DNA of 64,000 nt. It comes from Priestia aryabhattai. GTDB taxonomy: Bacteria > Bacillota > Bacilli > Bacillales > Bacillaceae_H. The first letter of the stretch is position 1; each line of letters starts with the position of its first letter. Shown here piece after piece: positions 53,973 through 62,993 of this stretch. The notes under the pieces are model-generated. The model was not told where the DNA came from. It saw only the letters and a list, made by a program, of their open reading frames with translations, and made no database searches. A program made the translations under genes and the position numbers. Where the stretch lies: contig NZ_JAMBOQ010000003.1 in NCBI RefSeq assembly GCF_023715685.1, positions 124,001 through 188,000 on the forward strand. The letters are read 5' to 3'.

Positions 53973-54296
53973 GTGAGTCAAATGAATGAAGGAACTACAA
54001 AAGACATGAATAAAATTGAAGAAACGGTAGATAATTTAGGGACGGAGAAAAAAGAAGCAATTTTGCAGAATTTTGATACGTTTACTGATTATTTAAGTCA
54101 AAAAGTCCATGTCGGTAAAAAGCTCGGGTTAAATGAGGAACAACTAGCAGCCGCTACAAAAAAAGTGGCTAGCTATTTAGCCAAAAATGAGGAGCCTCGA
54201 AACCGAGAAGAAAAAGTCCTTCATGAATTATGGAAAGTCAGCAGTGAAGAGGAAAGGGAAGTCCTTTCTCATCTCATTTTAAAACTAGTTGCGTAA
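53973..54296 (+). CDS. DUF3243 protein (YmfJ-like)
   Basis: 107 residues from GTG 53973 (AAAAAGGAG at 53955-53963; the ATG at 53964 is adjacent to that site and too close). Helical protein matching B. subtilis YmfJ: NFDTFTDYLSQKVHVGKKLGLNEEQLAAATKKVASYLAKNEEPRNREEK, HELWKV. No known function. 16 bp after the YtxH-like gene, so cotranscribed. Confidence 0.85.
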   Translation: MSQMNEGTTKDMNKIEETVDNLGTEKKEAILQNFDTFTDYLSQKVHVGKKLGLNEEQLAAATKKVASYLAKNEEPRNREEKVLHELWKVSSEEEREVLSHLILKLVA

Positions 54297-54298
54297 CA

Positions 54299-54335
54299 TT
54301 AAAAAAGCATCCCATCTATCAGGATGCTTTTTTAA
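54299..54335. terminator. Bidirectional terminator
   Basis: AAAAAAGCATCC (54301-54312) pairs with GGATGCTTTTTT (54322-54333), between the convergent DUF3243 gene and feo operon. Confidence 0.85.
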
Positions 54336-54339
54336 TGTA

Positions 54340-54525
54340 TTAAGATGATTGATTTTGAGCTTCTTGAATCGTTTTATCCCAATCAATACCGCAATCATCC
54401 GTCGTACAAGAAGATTGCTGTCCGCAGCTTGCGCATTTTCCCTGAGTGCTCTTGCGGAAGAATTTTGTCATATGATAAAGAGCATATCCAAATATTAAAA
54501 CCCCAATTAAAATGTTAATAATCAC
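54340..54525 (-). CDS. FeoB-associated Cys-rich membrane protein
   Basis: 61 residues: one N-terminal helix (IINILIGVLIFGYALYHM), then a basic stretch and a Cys cluster CASCGQQSSCTTDDC. Matches the FeoB_associated family that plays a FeoC-like accessory role. Starts 15 bp after feoB. Confidence 0.85.
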   Translation of the reverse strand: MIINILIGVLIFGYALYHMTKFFRKSTQGKCASCGQQSSCTTDDCGIDWDKTIQEAQNQSS

Positions 54526-54540
54526 TGTTATTCACTCCTT

Positions 54541-56511
54541 TTAAGAAAAACCAAGTACTTTTCCGATAGTGTGTACAAGCAAAGCTACGAGATAAGCGAC
54601 AACTAAAGGGTAGGCAACGGCAAATGCCGTCCATTTTAATGAGCCGGTTTCTCGACGAATAACAGCGACGGTTGCTAGACACGGAACGTAAAGAAGAACA
54701 AACACCATAAACGTATAGGCTGTTAGCGGTGTAAAGAATGTCTTCATTGTGTCTCCAAGCTGTCCTTCTTGTACTTTATAAATGATGCTCATAGTCGAAA
54801 CAACCACTTCTTTCGCTAGGAAGCCTGTGATAAGTGATGCTACAGCTTGCCACGTTGCAAAACCTAGAGGGATAAATAGAGGAGCAATAGCACCTCCAAT
54901 AATAGCCATAAAGCTATTTTCCATATCTACTCCAAAGCCGCCAGGGCCGGCGTAAGATGATAGCCAGATAAATACAGAACCAGCTAAAATCACCGTACCT
55001 GCTTTTCGAACAAAATTTCGTCCTTTTTCCCACGTGCTTCTCCAAAGAGTTTTGGCCTGAGGTACGCGGTAAGGAGGAAGTTCAACAATAAAGGTTGATT
55101 GTTCGTCTTTAAGAAGCGTTACTGATAAAATCTTCGTTACAACAAGTGCTAAAATAATGCCAAGCAAGTACATAGAAAATACCACAGCTGCTCCATTGTG
55201 CACAAAAAACGCACCTACAAACAAAGCGTATACAGGAAGACGTGCTGAGCAGCTCATAAATGGATTCACTAAAATGGTCATAAGACGCTCTTTTCGCTGT
55301 TCAATTGTACGCGCGGCCATAATCCCCGGTACGTTACATCCAAAGCTAATAATCATCGGAATAAAGGCTTTACCGTTTAAGCCGAAAAATTCCATGATAC
55401 GATCCATTACCACAGCGATTCGAGCCATGTATCCTGAATCTTCAAGCAGTGAAATGAAAAAGAACAGGACGAAAATTTGTGGTACAAATACTAATACGCC
55501 GCCTACGCCTGCAATGATGCCGTCTACAATTAAATCATGAATAAATGGAGCGGCACCAGCTGCATTTAAAAGAGAATCAGCGCCTTCACTAAGCGTTCCG
55601 CCAAAAAAACCGTCGAGTTTATCAGAAAGCGGAACGCCAATCCAAGTAAACGTAATATTAAAAATCAAATACATTAAGCCAAGAAAAATAGGGAGACCGA
55701 GCCACTTATGCGTCACGATTCGATCAAGTCGATCAGTGAAGGTTAAAGGTGTTTCGCTGCCCTTTATGATACACTCTTTGGAAATGCGGTCAATAAATGC
55801 TGTACGCACGTCGAAGAAATGCTCACTAAGCGGCTTGTTTAATTTTTCGGCAGTCGCTTTTCGAAGCTCAAGCAGCTCTGAGTAACTCGTTTTTTCTTTT
55901 AAAGTTGATTCTATTACGCTGTTTTCAGCTAAAAATTGAATCGCAATCCATCTGCTGACATCCGCTTTTGTTTGAATGATATTGATTGCTTGTTCAGCAG
56001 TTTCTCCGTAATTCAATTGAAACAACGGAGCTTTTAAATCTTGCTTCAAAGTGGAGAGAAGCTCATTAATTCCTTTTCCATTGCGGGCAATAATTGCAGA
56101 AACCGGAATATGTAATGAGTTGCTAAGCTTCTCCAAATTAAAAGTCAGTCCGCGTTTTTCCGCTACATCAATCATATTTAAGCCGATTACTAATGGCTTT
56201 CCATATTCCAAAGCTTGAATAGTGAGATGCATACTTCTTTCAAACTGAGAAGCGTCTACAATATTCAGCATACTGTTAAATTCTCCGGTTAACAAAAAGT
56301 TAGTAACGACTGCTTCATCTGAAGAAAGAGGAGTAAAGTCATACACACCTGGCAAATCAACCAGCTGGCTGTTTTGTTTTTTAATAGACCCAACTTTCTT
56401 TTCAACGGTTACACCGCTCCAGTTTCCTACGTATTCATAGGAATCTGTTAATATATTGAATAAAGAAGTTTTTCCTGTGTTTGGATTTCCTAAAAGTGCA
56501 ATTGTACTCAT
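54541..56511 (-). CDS. feoB: Ferrous iron transporter
   Basis: 656 residues. N-terminal G domain: G1 GNPNTGKTSLFN, G3 DLPGVYDFTPLS, G4 NMID; then a guanine-dissociation-inhibitor-like helical part and a membrane domain with the Gate motifs (FFFISLLEDSGYMARIAVVMDRIM, SFGCNVPGIMAARTIE, FMSCSARLPVYALF). Imports Fe(II). Overlaps feoA by 4 bp (ATGA). Confidence 0.95.
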   Translation of the reverse strand: MSTIALLGNPNTGKTSLFNILTDSYEYVGNWSGVTVEKKVGSIKKQNSQLVDLPGVYDFTPLSSDEAVVTNFLLTGEFNSMLNIVDASQFERSMHLTIQALEYGKPLVIGLNMIDVAEKRGLTFNLEKLSNSLHIPVSAIIARNGKGINELLSTLKQDLKAPLFQLNYGETAEQAINIIQTKADVSRWIAIQFLAENSVIESTLKEKTSYSELLELRKATAEKLNKPLSEHFFDVRTAFIDRISKECIIKGSETPLTFTDRLDRIVTHKWLGLPIFLGLMYLIFNITFTWIGVPLSDKLDGFFGGTLSEGADSLLNAAGAAPFIHDLIVDGIIAGVGGVLVFVPQIFVLFFFISLLEDSGYMARIAVVMDRIMEFFGLNGKAFIPMIISFGCNVPGIMAARTIEQRKERLMTILVNPFMSCSARLPVYALFVGAFFVHNGAAVVFSMYLLGIILALVVTKILSVTLLKDEQSTFIVELPPYRVPQAKTLWRSTWEKGRNFVRKAGTVILAGSVFIWLSSYAGPGGFGVDMENSFMAIIGGAIAPLFIPLGFATWQAVASLITGFLAKEVVVSTMSIIYKVQEGQLGDTMKTFFTPLTAYTFMVFVLLYVPCLATVAVIRRETGSLKWTAFAVAYPLVVAYLVALLVHTIGKVLGFS

Positions 56512-56738
56512 GCTGTCTCAACCTCAATTTTAGCTGCATCGCGTTTTCGGATACTAATCATTTGACCTTGACATTCAATAATACAAGGTCCTCCTAAGAT
56601 GGTTTTTTGTTTCATGCATAGTTCGCATCCTTTTTTTACCCCAAAAGAAAGAAGGCGGCGTTCTAATGATCTATCTAAAAATTCAATGTTTTTAACTTTT
56701 ACTTTGTCGCCAATACTCACGGTAGTTAAATTCATCAT
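56508..56738 (-). CDS. feoA: Ferrous iron transport accessory protein (SH3-like)
   Basis: 76 residues, the usual FeoA length, with a small beta-barrel fold: SIGDKVKVKNIEFLDRSLERRLLSFGVKKGCEL and ISIRKRDAAKIEVE. AGGAG lies 7 nt before the ATG. First gene of the operon, 12 bp after a Fur box. Confidence 0.92.
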   Translation of the reverse strand: MMNLTTVSIGDKVKVKNIEFLDRSLERRLLSFGVKKGCELCMKQKTILGGPCIIECQGQMISIRKRDAAKIEVETA

Positions 56739-56749
56739 TCAGCACTCCT

Positions 56750-56768
56750 GTTAATGATAATCATTTTC
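56750..56768 (-). promoter_or_regulatory. Fur box of the feo operon
   Basis: GTTAATGATAATCATTTTC matches the 19-bp Fur consensus GATAATGATAATCATTATC at 16 positions. Confidence 0.75.
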
Positions 56769-56913
56769 AATTTGTATCTATCTCGATTATACATAAGGTT
56801 CTAAAATCAATCAATGCTTCTAGAGCGTTACAATTAAAAATATATATTTATAACTATATTTTTTAGGTGAAATTATGTACGATTTTAGCAGCAAATTGTC
56901 AGGGGGGATGTGA

Positions 56914-57399
56914 GTGGATGTAATCGTTCGCAAAATGAGAAAAGAAGATATTACGTCTGTTCAATATGTCGCAAAGATGAGCTGGTATGATACATATGAA
57001 GGAATTATTCCTCGAAGCGTTCAGAATCGGTTTCTTTCAGAAGCATACTCAAATAAAAGGCTGCTGTGGCGCTTGCACAATTCGTTCATTTATGTAGCAA
57101 CTATTGATGAGAAAATTGTAGGATACGCTAACTTTTTTTCACTGCGAAACAGAGGGGAGATAGAACTAGGATCTATCTATATATTGCCTGCTTATCAAGG
57201 AAAAGGAATTGGCTCACAATTGCTGGAAAAAGGAATGAAACGCTCGAAGGAATTAAAAATCGTTTACATTAACGTAGAAAGGGAAAACAGAATAGGCCGT
57301 GCATTTTATCAATCAAAAGGTTTTCAGCTCGTGGATGAATTTGATGATGAATTTGAGGGGCATTTATTAAAAACGATGCGGATGAAGTTAATGATTTAA
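56914..57399 (+). CDS. GNAT-family N-acetyltransferase
   Basis: 161 residues from GTG 56914 behind AGGGGGG. GNAT core: ELGSIYILPAYQGKGIGSQLLEKGMK (motif A with Q-x-x-G-x-G) and VERENRIGRAFYQSKGFQLVDE. Substrate unknown. Monocistronic with a terminator. Confidence 0.87.
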   Translation: MDVIVRKMRKEDITSVQYVAKMSWYDTYEGIIPRSVQNRFLSEAYSNKRLLWRLHNSFIYVATIDEKIVGYANFFSLRNRGEIELGSIYILPAYQGKGIGSQLLEKGMKRSKELKIVYINVERENRIGRAFYQSKGFQLVDEFDDEFEGHLLKTMRMKLMI

Positions 57400-57429
57400 G
57401 CCTAGTGTTTAGTATGAACCTTCTCTTAA

Positions 57430-57470
57430 AAAAGCTGATTTTAAACTTTCTGCTAAAATCAGCTTTTAAT
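57430..57470 (+). terminator. Rho-independent terminator after GNAT gene
   Basis: AAAAGCTGATTTTA (57430-57443) pairs with TAAAATCAGCTTTT (57454-57467). Confidence 0.8.
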
Positions 57471-57527
57471 TACAGAATAACGATTGACCTTATTCTTGTG
57501 AATATGGTAACATTAATCAGAACTTAA

Positions 57528-57550
57528 TGACCGAAAGTGTTTTTCGGTCA
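57528..57550. promoter_or_regulatory. TetR-type operator upstream of YhgE/Pip gene
   Basis: TGACCGAAA (57528-57536) and TTTCGGTCA (57542-57550) form a perfect 9-bp inverted repeat with 5-bp spacer. A promoter-like TTGACC (57484) with TAACAT (57508, 18-bp spacer) lies just upstream. No TetR gene is adjacent in this window. Confidence 0.6.
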
Positions 57551-57591
57551 AACAGTCAGACAGAAGTAAGGATTATTGGAGGCTAAAAAAC

Positions 57592-59925
57592 ATGAATATG
57601 ATTAAAGGAGAATGGAAAAAAATCTTTTCCAAACCAATGACTATTGTCGTGATTTGCGGATTGTTATTTGTTCCATTACTTTATAATGTCATCTTTTTAT
57701 CTGCTTACTGGGATCCATATGGAAAAACAGATCAAATTCCAGTTGCAGTGGTAAATGAAGATAAAGGTGCTACGTTAGATGGAAAGAAATTGAATGTCGG
57801 TCGTGATTTTGTTGATGATTTAAAGAAAAACGATAAATTTGATTGGAAATTTACGAGCAAAGAAAAAGCGTTAGATGGCTTAAAGAACGAGGACTATTAT
57901 TTAGTTTTAGAAATCCCAAAGAATTTCTCCAAAAATGCAACAACATTAATGGATAAAAATCCTAAAAAAATGAAATTCATCTATCACACAAATGCCGGAA
58001 AGAACTATTCAGGCGCTCAAATTAGCTCAAATGCAGTAGCTAAAATCAATGATCAGATTAAAGAAGCGGTCACAAAGCAGTATGCTGAAACGGTATTTGA
58101 CAGTTTTAAGCAAGTAGCGGACGGTCTTCAAAAAGCAAGTGACGGTGCCGGAGAGTTAGAAAACGGCTCAAAAACGCTGCGAGATAACATGAAGAAATTA
58201 GCAGACAGCACGGTCACGTTTGAAGACGGTACAGCTAAATTAGCAAGCGGGTTAACGGATGCACGAAAAGGAGCAACAGATTTAAACGCTGGTGCAGCTA
58301 AGCTACTGAACGGTGCGGACACAATTAATGAAAACTTAGGTAGCCTAAACAGCGGTTTAGGGAAGTTAGAGAGTGGAAGCAGTCAATTATATAGCGCTTC
58401 TAGTCAATTAGAAACTGGAGCTGTTGGTGTTCGAGATGGATTGTCAAAGTTACAAAGTGCAACCAAACAACTTAATGATGGAACGCATACACTTCAAGGA
58501 AAGCTTCCGCAGTTCACAAGCGGTTTAAATCAAGTAGATGCTGAAGTGAGCAGCGTTACCCAGCAAATTAATCAAGCGGAACAGGAAATTACGCAGATTA
58601 AACAGCAGGTAGATTCAAAAAAAGCAGAGTTTGAACAGCAGCAGCAAGCTCTAATTGACAGCATTAACAGCAATGAGTCTATTCCTGATGAGCAAAAACA
58701 AACGTTGATTGCAGGAATTAAAAAGCTAACGTCTCAGCAGTTTATGGATGAACAGCAGCAAAAAGCAGAGCAGTTAAAAGCAAAAGTAGATAAAGTGCAA
58801 GAGTTATCTGCGGCGCTTCAAAAGCTGTCTAAAGGCGGAGAAGATATTCAAAGCGCAATTAATAAAATTGCTGACGGGCAAAGTCAGCTGTACGATGGAC
58901 AAACGAAAGTATACAACGGTGCTGTTAAATTAGCGGACGGAGAAAAGCAGTTCAACAGCAAATTTGCAGAACTAAACAGCGGTATTGCTAACGCTCATAC
59001 AGGAGCTGGAAAGCTTGCTAACGGGCAGCAGCAAATTGTGGATGGACTTAAAAAGTCTGAACAAGGAAGCGCAGCGCTAGCAAATGGTTTAACACAGCTA
59101 GAAAACGGGGCAACCAAATTAGCAAATGGTTCTAAAGAGTTAACAAATGGTTCGTCCAAACTATATGATGGTTCATCTAAATTATCAGATGGAACAAGTG
59201 AGCTTCATTCATCTTTAGCAGATGGTGCAAAAGATGCGAAAGATGTTAAAGCGGATGATAAAACATATAGCATGTTTTCAAATCCAACCGATTTAAAATC
59301 AGATAAACAAAACAACGTAGATAAGTACGGTGTCGGATTAGCTCCATACATCTTATGTATTGGCTTGTTTGCGGGAACGTTAATGTTTTCAGCGGTATAC
59401 CCAATGAAAGAGCCATCAATTCGACCAACATCAGGCATTTCGTGGTTCTTAAGTAAGTTTAGTGTTATCACTATTGTAGGTATGCTACAGGCAGCGATTG
59501 CTGTTACAGCTCTTCTATGGGGCTTGCATTTAAACGTAACAAGCATTTGGCACTTCTATATCTTTACCATGATTACAGGTGTAACGTTCTTTACACTTAT
59601 CTTATTCTTAACAACAGCGTTAGGAAAAGTAGGGCAGTATTTAGCCTTTATTATTCTGCTGCTTCAAATTGGCGGCAGTGCAGGTACATTCCCTAAAGCA
59701 CTTGTGCCGGAATTCTTCCAGGCAATCAATCCATACTTGCCTATGACCTATGCAATTCGCGGTTTCCGTGAAATTATTTCAATTGGTGATGATTTCGGCT
59801 ATGTATGGCATCAAGCTGGCGTACTTGGAATCTTTGCAGCAATCTTCATCACTCTTTCATTGATAATGTTTTATATCAATGCAAGAAAAGAGAAGCATCA
59901 TACAGAGGAAGAGGCAGCAGCATAA
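57592..59925 (+). CDS. YhgE/Pip-family membrane protein
   Basis: 777 residues. One N-terminal helix (~16-36), a very long external region (~40-590) and five to six C-terminal helices (~590-760): the YhgE/phage-infection-protein layout, also seen in ESX-associated EsaA. The external part carries many repeats of an 11-residue L-x-x-G-x-x-x-L type (LASGLTDA, LNAGAAKL, LESGSSQL, LADGEKQ, LENGATKL) around a Gln-rich coiled coil (~340-420). Some relatives act as phage receptors or export factors; role here unknown. TTGGAGG precedes the ATG. Confidence 0.87.
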   Translation: MNMIKGEWKKIFSKPMTIVVICGLLFVPLLYNVIFLSAYWDPYGKTDQIPVAVVNEDKGATLDGKKLNVGRDFVDDLKKNDKFDWKFTSKEKALDGLKNEDYYLVLEIPKNFSKNATTLMDKNPKKMKFIYHTNAGKNYSGAQISSNAVAKINDQIKEAVTKQYAETVFDSFKQVADGLQKASDGAGELENGSKTLRDNMKKLADSTVTFEDGTAKLASGLTDARKGATDLNAGAAKLLNGADTINENLGSLNSGLGKLESGSSQLYSASSQLETGAVGVRDGLSKLQSATKQLNDGTHTLQGKLPQFTSGLNQVDAEVSSVTQQINQAEQEITQIKQQVDSKKAEFEQQQQALIDSINSNESIPDEQKQTLIAGIKKLTSQQFMDEQQQKAEQLKAKVDKVQELSAALQKLSKGGEDIQSAINKIADGQSQLYDGQTKVYNGAVKLADGEKQFNSKFAELNSGIANAHTGAGKLANGQQQIVDGLKKSEQGSAALANGLTQLENGATKLANGSKELTNGSSKLYDGSSKLSDGTSELHSSLADGAKDAKDVKADDKTYSMFSNPTDLKSDKQNNVDKYGVGLAPYILCIGLFAGTLMFSAVYPMKEPSIRPTSGISWFLSKFSVITIVGMLQAAIAVTALLWGLHLNVTSIWHFYIFTMITGVTFFTLILFLTTALGKVGQYLAFIILLLQIGGSAGTFPKALVPEFFQAINPYLPMTYAIRGFREIISIGDDFGYVWHQAGVLGIFAAIFITLSLIMFYINARKEKHHTEEEAAA

Positions 59926-59937
59926 TTTAGTTAATAT

Positions 59938-59977
59938 AAAAAGAGAGTTCCAGTTTAAAAAGGAACTCTCTTTTTCT
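59938..59977 (+). terminator. Rho-independent terminator after YhgE gene
   Basis: AAAAAGAGAGTTCC (59938-59951) pairs with GGAACTCTCTTTTT (59962-59975). Confidence 0.85.
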
Positions 59978-60022
59978 TTATGATAGTATAGGTTTACGTA
60001 TAAAAGAGGGGAAAGTGAATGC

Positions 60023-60874
60023 ATGCAGCTTACAAAATTTTCGGTATATGAAAGTGATCGTGTGAAAAAGTGGCAGGAAGGGCTGAAAGAGTGGGATGGT
60101 TCAATATCGGAACGGATGATAAATGACCGAGCTGAAGATGAATTTTGGCAGCAGTATTTAGAAAAAATGTCTTTTAATTCAGAAAATGATCCTGTAGTAA
60201 AACAGCTTCAACAAGAACTTCTTGCTTTTTTAAATTCAAGTGACTCTGTTATGGAAATTGGCCCTGGTTGGGGAAATTATACGTTTTCGATTGCTGATTA
60301 TGTAGAAGAACTTACGTGTATGGATTGTTCACCAAGCATCATTCGCTACTTACAAAAACAATCGGGGGCTCGCTCTAATTTAAAGTTCATAGAAGGGAAA
60401 TGGGAGTACGAGCGTCTAATGGATAACTATGATGCAGTAGTAGGAATAAACTGCTTTTACCGTATGCATAATATTGTCGATGGTCTTCTAAATATGAATG
60501 ATTCGGCTAATCGCTTGGCTGTTATTGGCATGACAACAGGTCCAGAAAAGCCTCATTACGTAGAGTTACATAGAAAACTTGGGTACGAGATTAAATGGCG
60601 TCGTAAGGAATATATTGACTTATTAAATATTTTATATGAACTGGGCATTTATGCAGATTGCAAGCTGATTCCTGTAACCAAAACGGTAACGTATGATACT
60701 TATGAAGATCTTATCAAGAAGAACTCGACAAAGGTTCTTTCCAAAGATATTGACAGGCTAGAAACTGAGAAGATTATTTTACAGCATGTAAAGAAAGTGA
60801 ATGGTACATATGAATATACGTATCAGTATCATATGGCTTTTATTTATTGGAAACCGATAAAAAGAACCCGTTGA
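60023..60874 (+). CDS. Class I SAM-dependent methyltransferase
   Basis: 283 residues. Motif I VMEIGPGWGNYTFSIADYV (~75), acidic TCMDCSPSIIRYL, then NYDAVVGINCFYRM. The N- and C-terminal extensions are not familiar, and the acceptor is unknown. Isolated gene between two terminators. Confidence 0.78.
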   Translation: MQLTKFSVYESDRVKKWQEGLKEWDGSISERMINDRAEDEFWQQYLEKMSFNSENDPVVKQLQQELLAFLNSSDSVMEIGPGWGNYTFSIADYVEELTCMDCSPSIIRYLQKQSGARSNLKFIEGKWEYERLMDNYDAVVGINCFYRMHNIVDGLLNMNDSANRLAVIGMTTGPEKPHYVELHRKLGYEIKWRRKEYIDLLNILYELGIYADCKLIPVTKTVTYDTYEDLIKKNSTKVLSKDIDRLETEKIILQHVKKVNGTYEYTYQYHMAFIYWKPIKRTR

Positions 60875-60900
60875 GTAAAAATCAACGGGTTCTTTTTAGT
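60861..60900. terminator. Bidirectional terminator
   Basis: 16-bp perfect stem AAAAAGAACCCGTTGA (60861-60876) with TCAACGGGTTCTTTTT (60884-60899), between convergent methyltransferase and rpoN genes. Confidence 0.9.
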
Positions 60901-60932
60901 AGTGATAAAGCTGTGGTTTAGAATAAGTAATA

Positions 60933-62270
60933 TTAAAATCGTCGCCGCTTAGAAGAACTTTCAATTCCTGCTTCTTCGCGGTATTTAGCCACTGTTCTTC
61001 TTGAAATTTGAATTCCTTCGTTTGAAAGAAGCGACATGAGCTTTTGATCTGAAAGAGGTTTCAATTTATCTTCTTCGGCAATTAATGTTTTAATTTTTTC
61101 TTTTATAAAGGCAGTAGAATTGCTTTGTTCGCCATCAGTTCGCTCTAAAGAATTGGTGAAAAAGTATTTTAACTCAAACAACCCGCGTGGCGTTTGAATA
61201 TACTTTCCGTTAGTCGCACGGCTTACCGTTGATTCATGACAATCTACTTTTTGAGCAATATCTTTTAAGGTAAGCGGCTTTAGCCCCGAGATACCTACTT
61301 CGAAAAAATCCTGCTGATGTTCCACAATGGCTTTAGACACGTTGTAAATCGTTGCATTACGCTGCTCAATACTATTGATTAGCCAAGTAGCTTCATGCAT
61401 CTTTTCCTGTACGTATCGATCGGTCGTTACGCATGCGGAGTGATGAACTAGCTTTTGGTAGGTGCTGTTAATTTCGAGGGGCGGAAGCAACTCGCTATGA
61501 AGAATGACATGATAGCGGCCATCAATTTTCTGTACCGTTACATCAGGTGAAATGTACTTCGTAAGCGGGAGGTGAAAATCTCCTGCTGGACGAGGATTTA
61601 ATGTCCGGAGGCAGTCCACAATTTCTTGTACTTCACGCATCGAAATAGAGTATTTTTTTGAAATGTTCCGATATTTTTTGTTGGCAATATCTTCAATATC
61701 GTGTTTTACCACATCGTATAAAAAAGGCGGCTTTGACTTTTTTGTCTTAATTTGAATAAGCAGTGAATCGACAAAGTCTTGAGCGCCCACTCCAATCGGA
61801 TCAAAGCTTTGTAAAACGTGGATCATATCGTTGACTTCGTCAATTGAAACGTTCAGCAGTTCGGCTGCCAACTTTGGCTCAATTGCTAAAAAGCCGTTTT
61901 TATTTAAGTTTCCAATTAGAAATTGAACGATGTGTTTTTGCTGTGAGTGTAAATGATTTAGCATAGAAAGCTGCTCTAATAAATGACTCTCTAATGTCAC
62001 AGTTTGATCAGATATATAATTAAACGGATTATACTCGTCATCGGCATGACCTTTTGAATATGAACGCTGTTCTCGAGTGTCAAATGAATCTTTTTGCTGA
62101 GAGTCGCCAGCAGACAGTTTAATTACAGGATTTTCATTGACTTGCTGATGAAGATAATGAACTAAATCGGCCGTAGAATAATTTAAAATGTTGATAGACT
62201 GACGTAATTCAGGTGTCATGGCCAATTTTAATAGTTGTTTTTGGGATAAATCTAAACCTAATTGCATCAT
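60933..62270 (-). CDS. rpoN: RNA polymerase sigma-54 factor (SigL)
   Basis: 445 residues from ATG 62270 (AGGTGA just upstream; the next codon ATG 62267 is equally possible). Region I is Gln/Leu-rich (LGLDLSQKQLLKLAMTPELRQSINILNYS), core-binding region follows, then HTH CHESTVSRATNGKYI and the RpoN box SRRTVAKYREEAGI. Such a factor needs an enhancer-binding activator; none is encoded in the window, and I found no convincing -24/-12 promoter here. Confidence 0.95.
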   Translation of the reverse strand: MMQLGLDLSQKQLLKLAMTPELRQSINILNYSTADLVHYLHQQVNENPVIKLSAGDSQQKDSFDTREQRSYSKGHADDEYNPFNYISDQTVTLESHLLEQLSMLNHLHSQQKHIVQFLIGNLNKNGFLAIEPKLAAELLNVSIDEVNDMIHVLQSFDPIGVGAQDFVDSLLIQIKTKKSKPPFLYDVVKHDIEDIANKKYRNISKKYSISMREVQEIVDCLRTLNPRPAGDFHLPLTKYISPDVTVQKIDGRYHVILHSELLPPLEINSTYQKLVHHSACVTTDRYVQEKMHEATWLINSIEQRNATIYNVSKAIVEHQQDFFEVGISGLKPLTLKDIAQKVDCHESTVSRATNGKYIQTPRGLFELKYFFTNSLERTDGEQSNSTAFIKEKIKTLIAEEDKLKPLSDQKLMSLLSNEGIQISRRTVAKYREEAGIESSSKRRRF

Positions 62271-62417
62271 TGAATCACCTATCATTCTTGAGTTCTATTT
62301 CGACAATTCTGGCTGCATCGTTCGACATCATCATATCTGAAAATGCGAAAGAATTCTATAGTGTTGTCAGATGTTCTTACACAGGGGCGGATCGCAAGAA
62401 AGAGTAGGAGAATAGAT

Positions 62418-62464
62418 AAAACACAAACGAATAGCTCCTCACAACAGCTATTCGTTTGTTTTGA
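62418..62464. terminator. Terminator after the second HxlR-family gene
   Basis: ACAAACGAATAGCT (62423-62436) pairs with AGCTATTCGTTTGT (62446-62459), T-rich on both sides. Confidence 0.75.
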
Positions 62465-62482
62465 CAGAGCCGCTAGGAGAAC

Positions 62483-62812
62483 TTAGCTGCAATTTGGGTT
62501 GTTTCCCATTCTTCTATCTCCCCATGCGCACATCATATTTAAAATTTCTCGTAAGGTTTCGCCTTCTTCACTGAGTGAGTACTCTACTTTAGGAGGAACT
62601 TCATTGTATACTTTTCTATTAACCATACCATCTTTTTCTAATTCTTTTAGCTGTTGAGACAGCATTTTTTTGGTAATAGCAGGCATAGCTCGCTGAAGTT
62701 CACTGAAACGTTTTTCGCCTTCTTTTAATAGGCATAAAATAACGACTTTCCATTTCCCGCCGATTACTTCAAGCGTTGCTTCAACAGGTATATTATAGTG
62801 GGTTGCTTTCAC
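62483..62812 (-). CDS. HxlR-family (MarR-like winged helix) regulator
   Basis: 109 residues from GTG 62812, with GGAGGA 7 nt upstream; an in-frame ATG at 62830 would put that site inside the gene. Winged helix: EVIGGKWKVVILCLLKEGEKRFSELQRAMPAITKKMLSQQLKELEKDG and [13 protein letters not shown]. Unlike hxlR at 52738 it has no N-terminal Cys-x-Lys, so it should not sense formaldehyde that way. Divergent from an alcohol-dehydrogenase remnant, presumably its former target. Confidence 0.87.
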   Translation of the reverse strand: MKATHYNIPVEATLEVIGGKWKVVILCLLKEGEKRFSELQRAMPAITKKMLSQQLKELEKDGMVNRKVYNEVPPKVEYSLSEEGETLREILNMMCAWGDRRMGNNPNCS

Positions 62813-62993
62813 CGTTAATCCTCCATTCATAAACAGATATGAAATATGAATATAATAATTTGGTATCCATAGACCTAGGTTACCGGGAAGGTACCTGGTT
62901 ACACGAAAGTGCCGTCTTTTGTAAACAACATGTATTTATTATACTGAAAAAGAACTTTTAATTGAAGGAAGAAATTTAAAAGGAGAGATCTTG

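Noticed and set aside
54541..56511. 127-codon ORF antisense to feoB (55157-55540)
   Set aside because: A reverse-complement shadow of a highly conserved gene.
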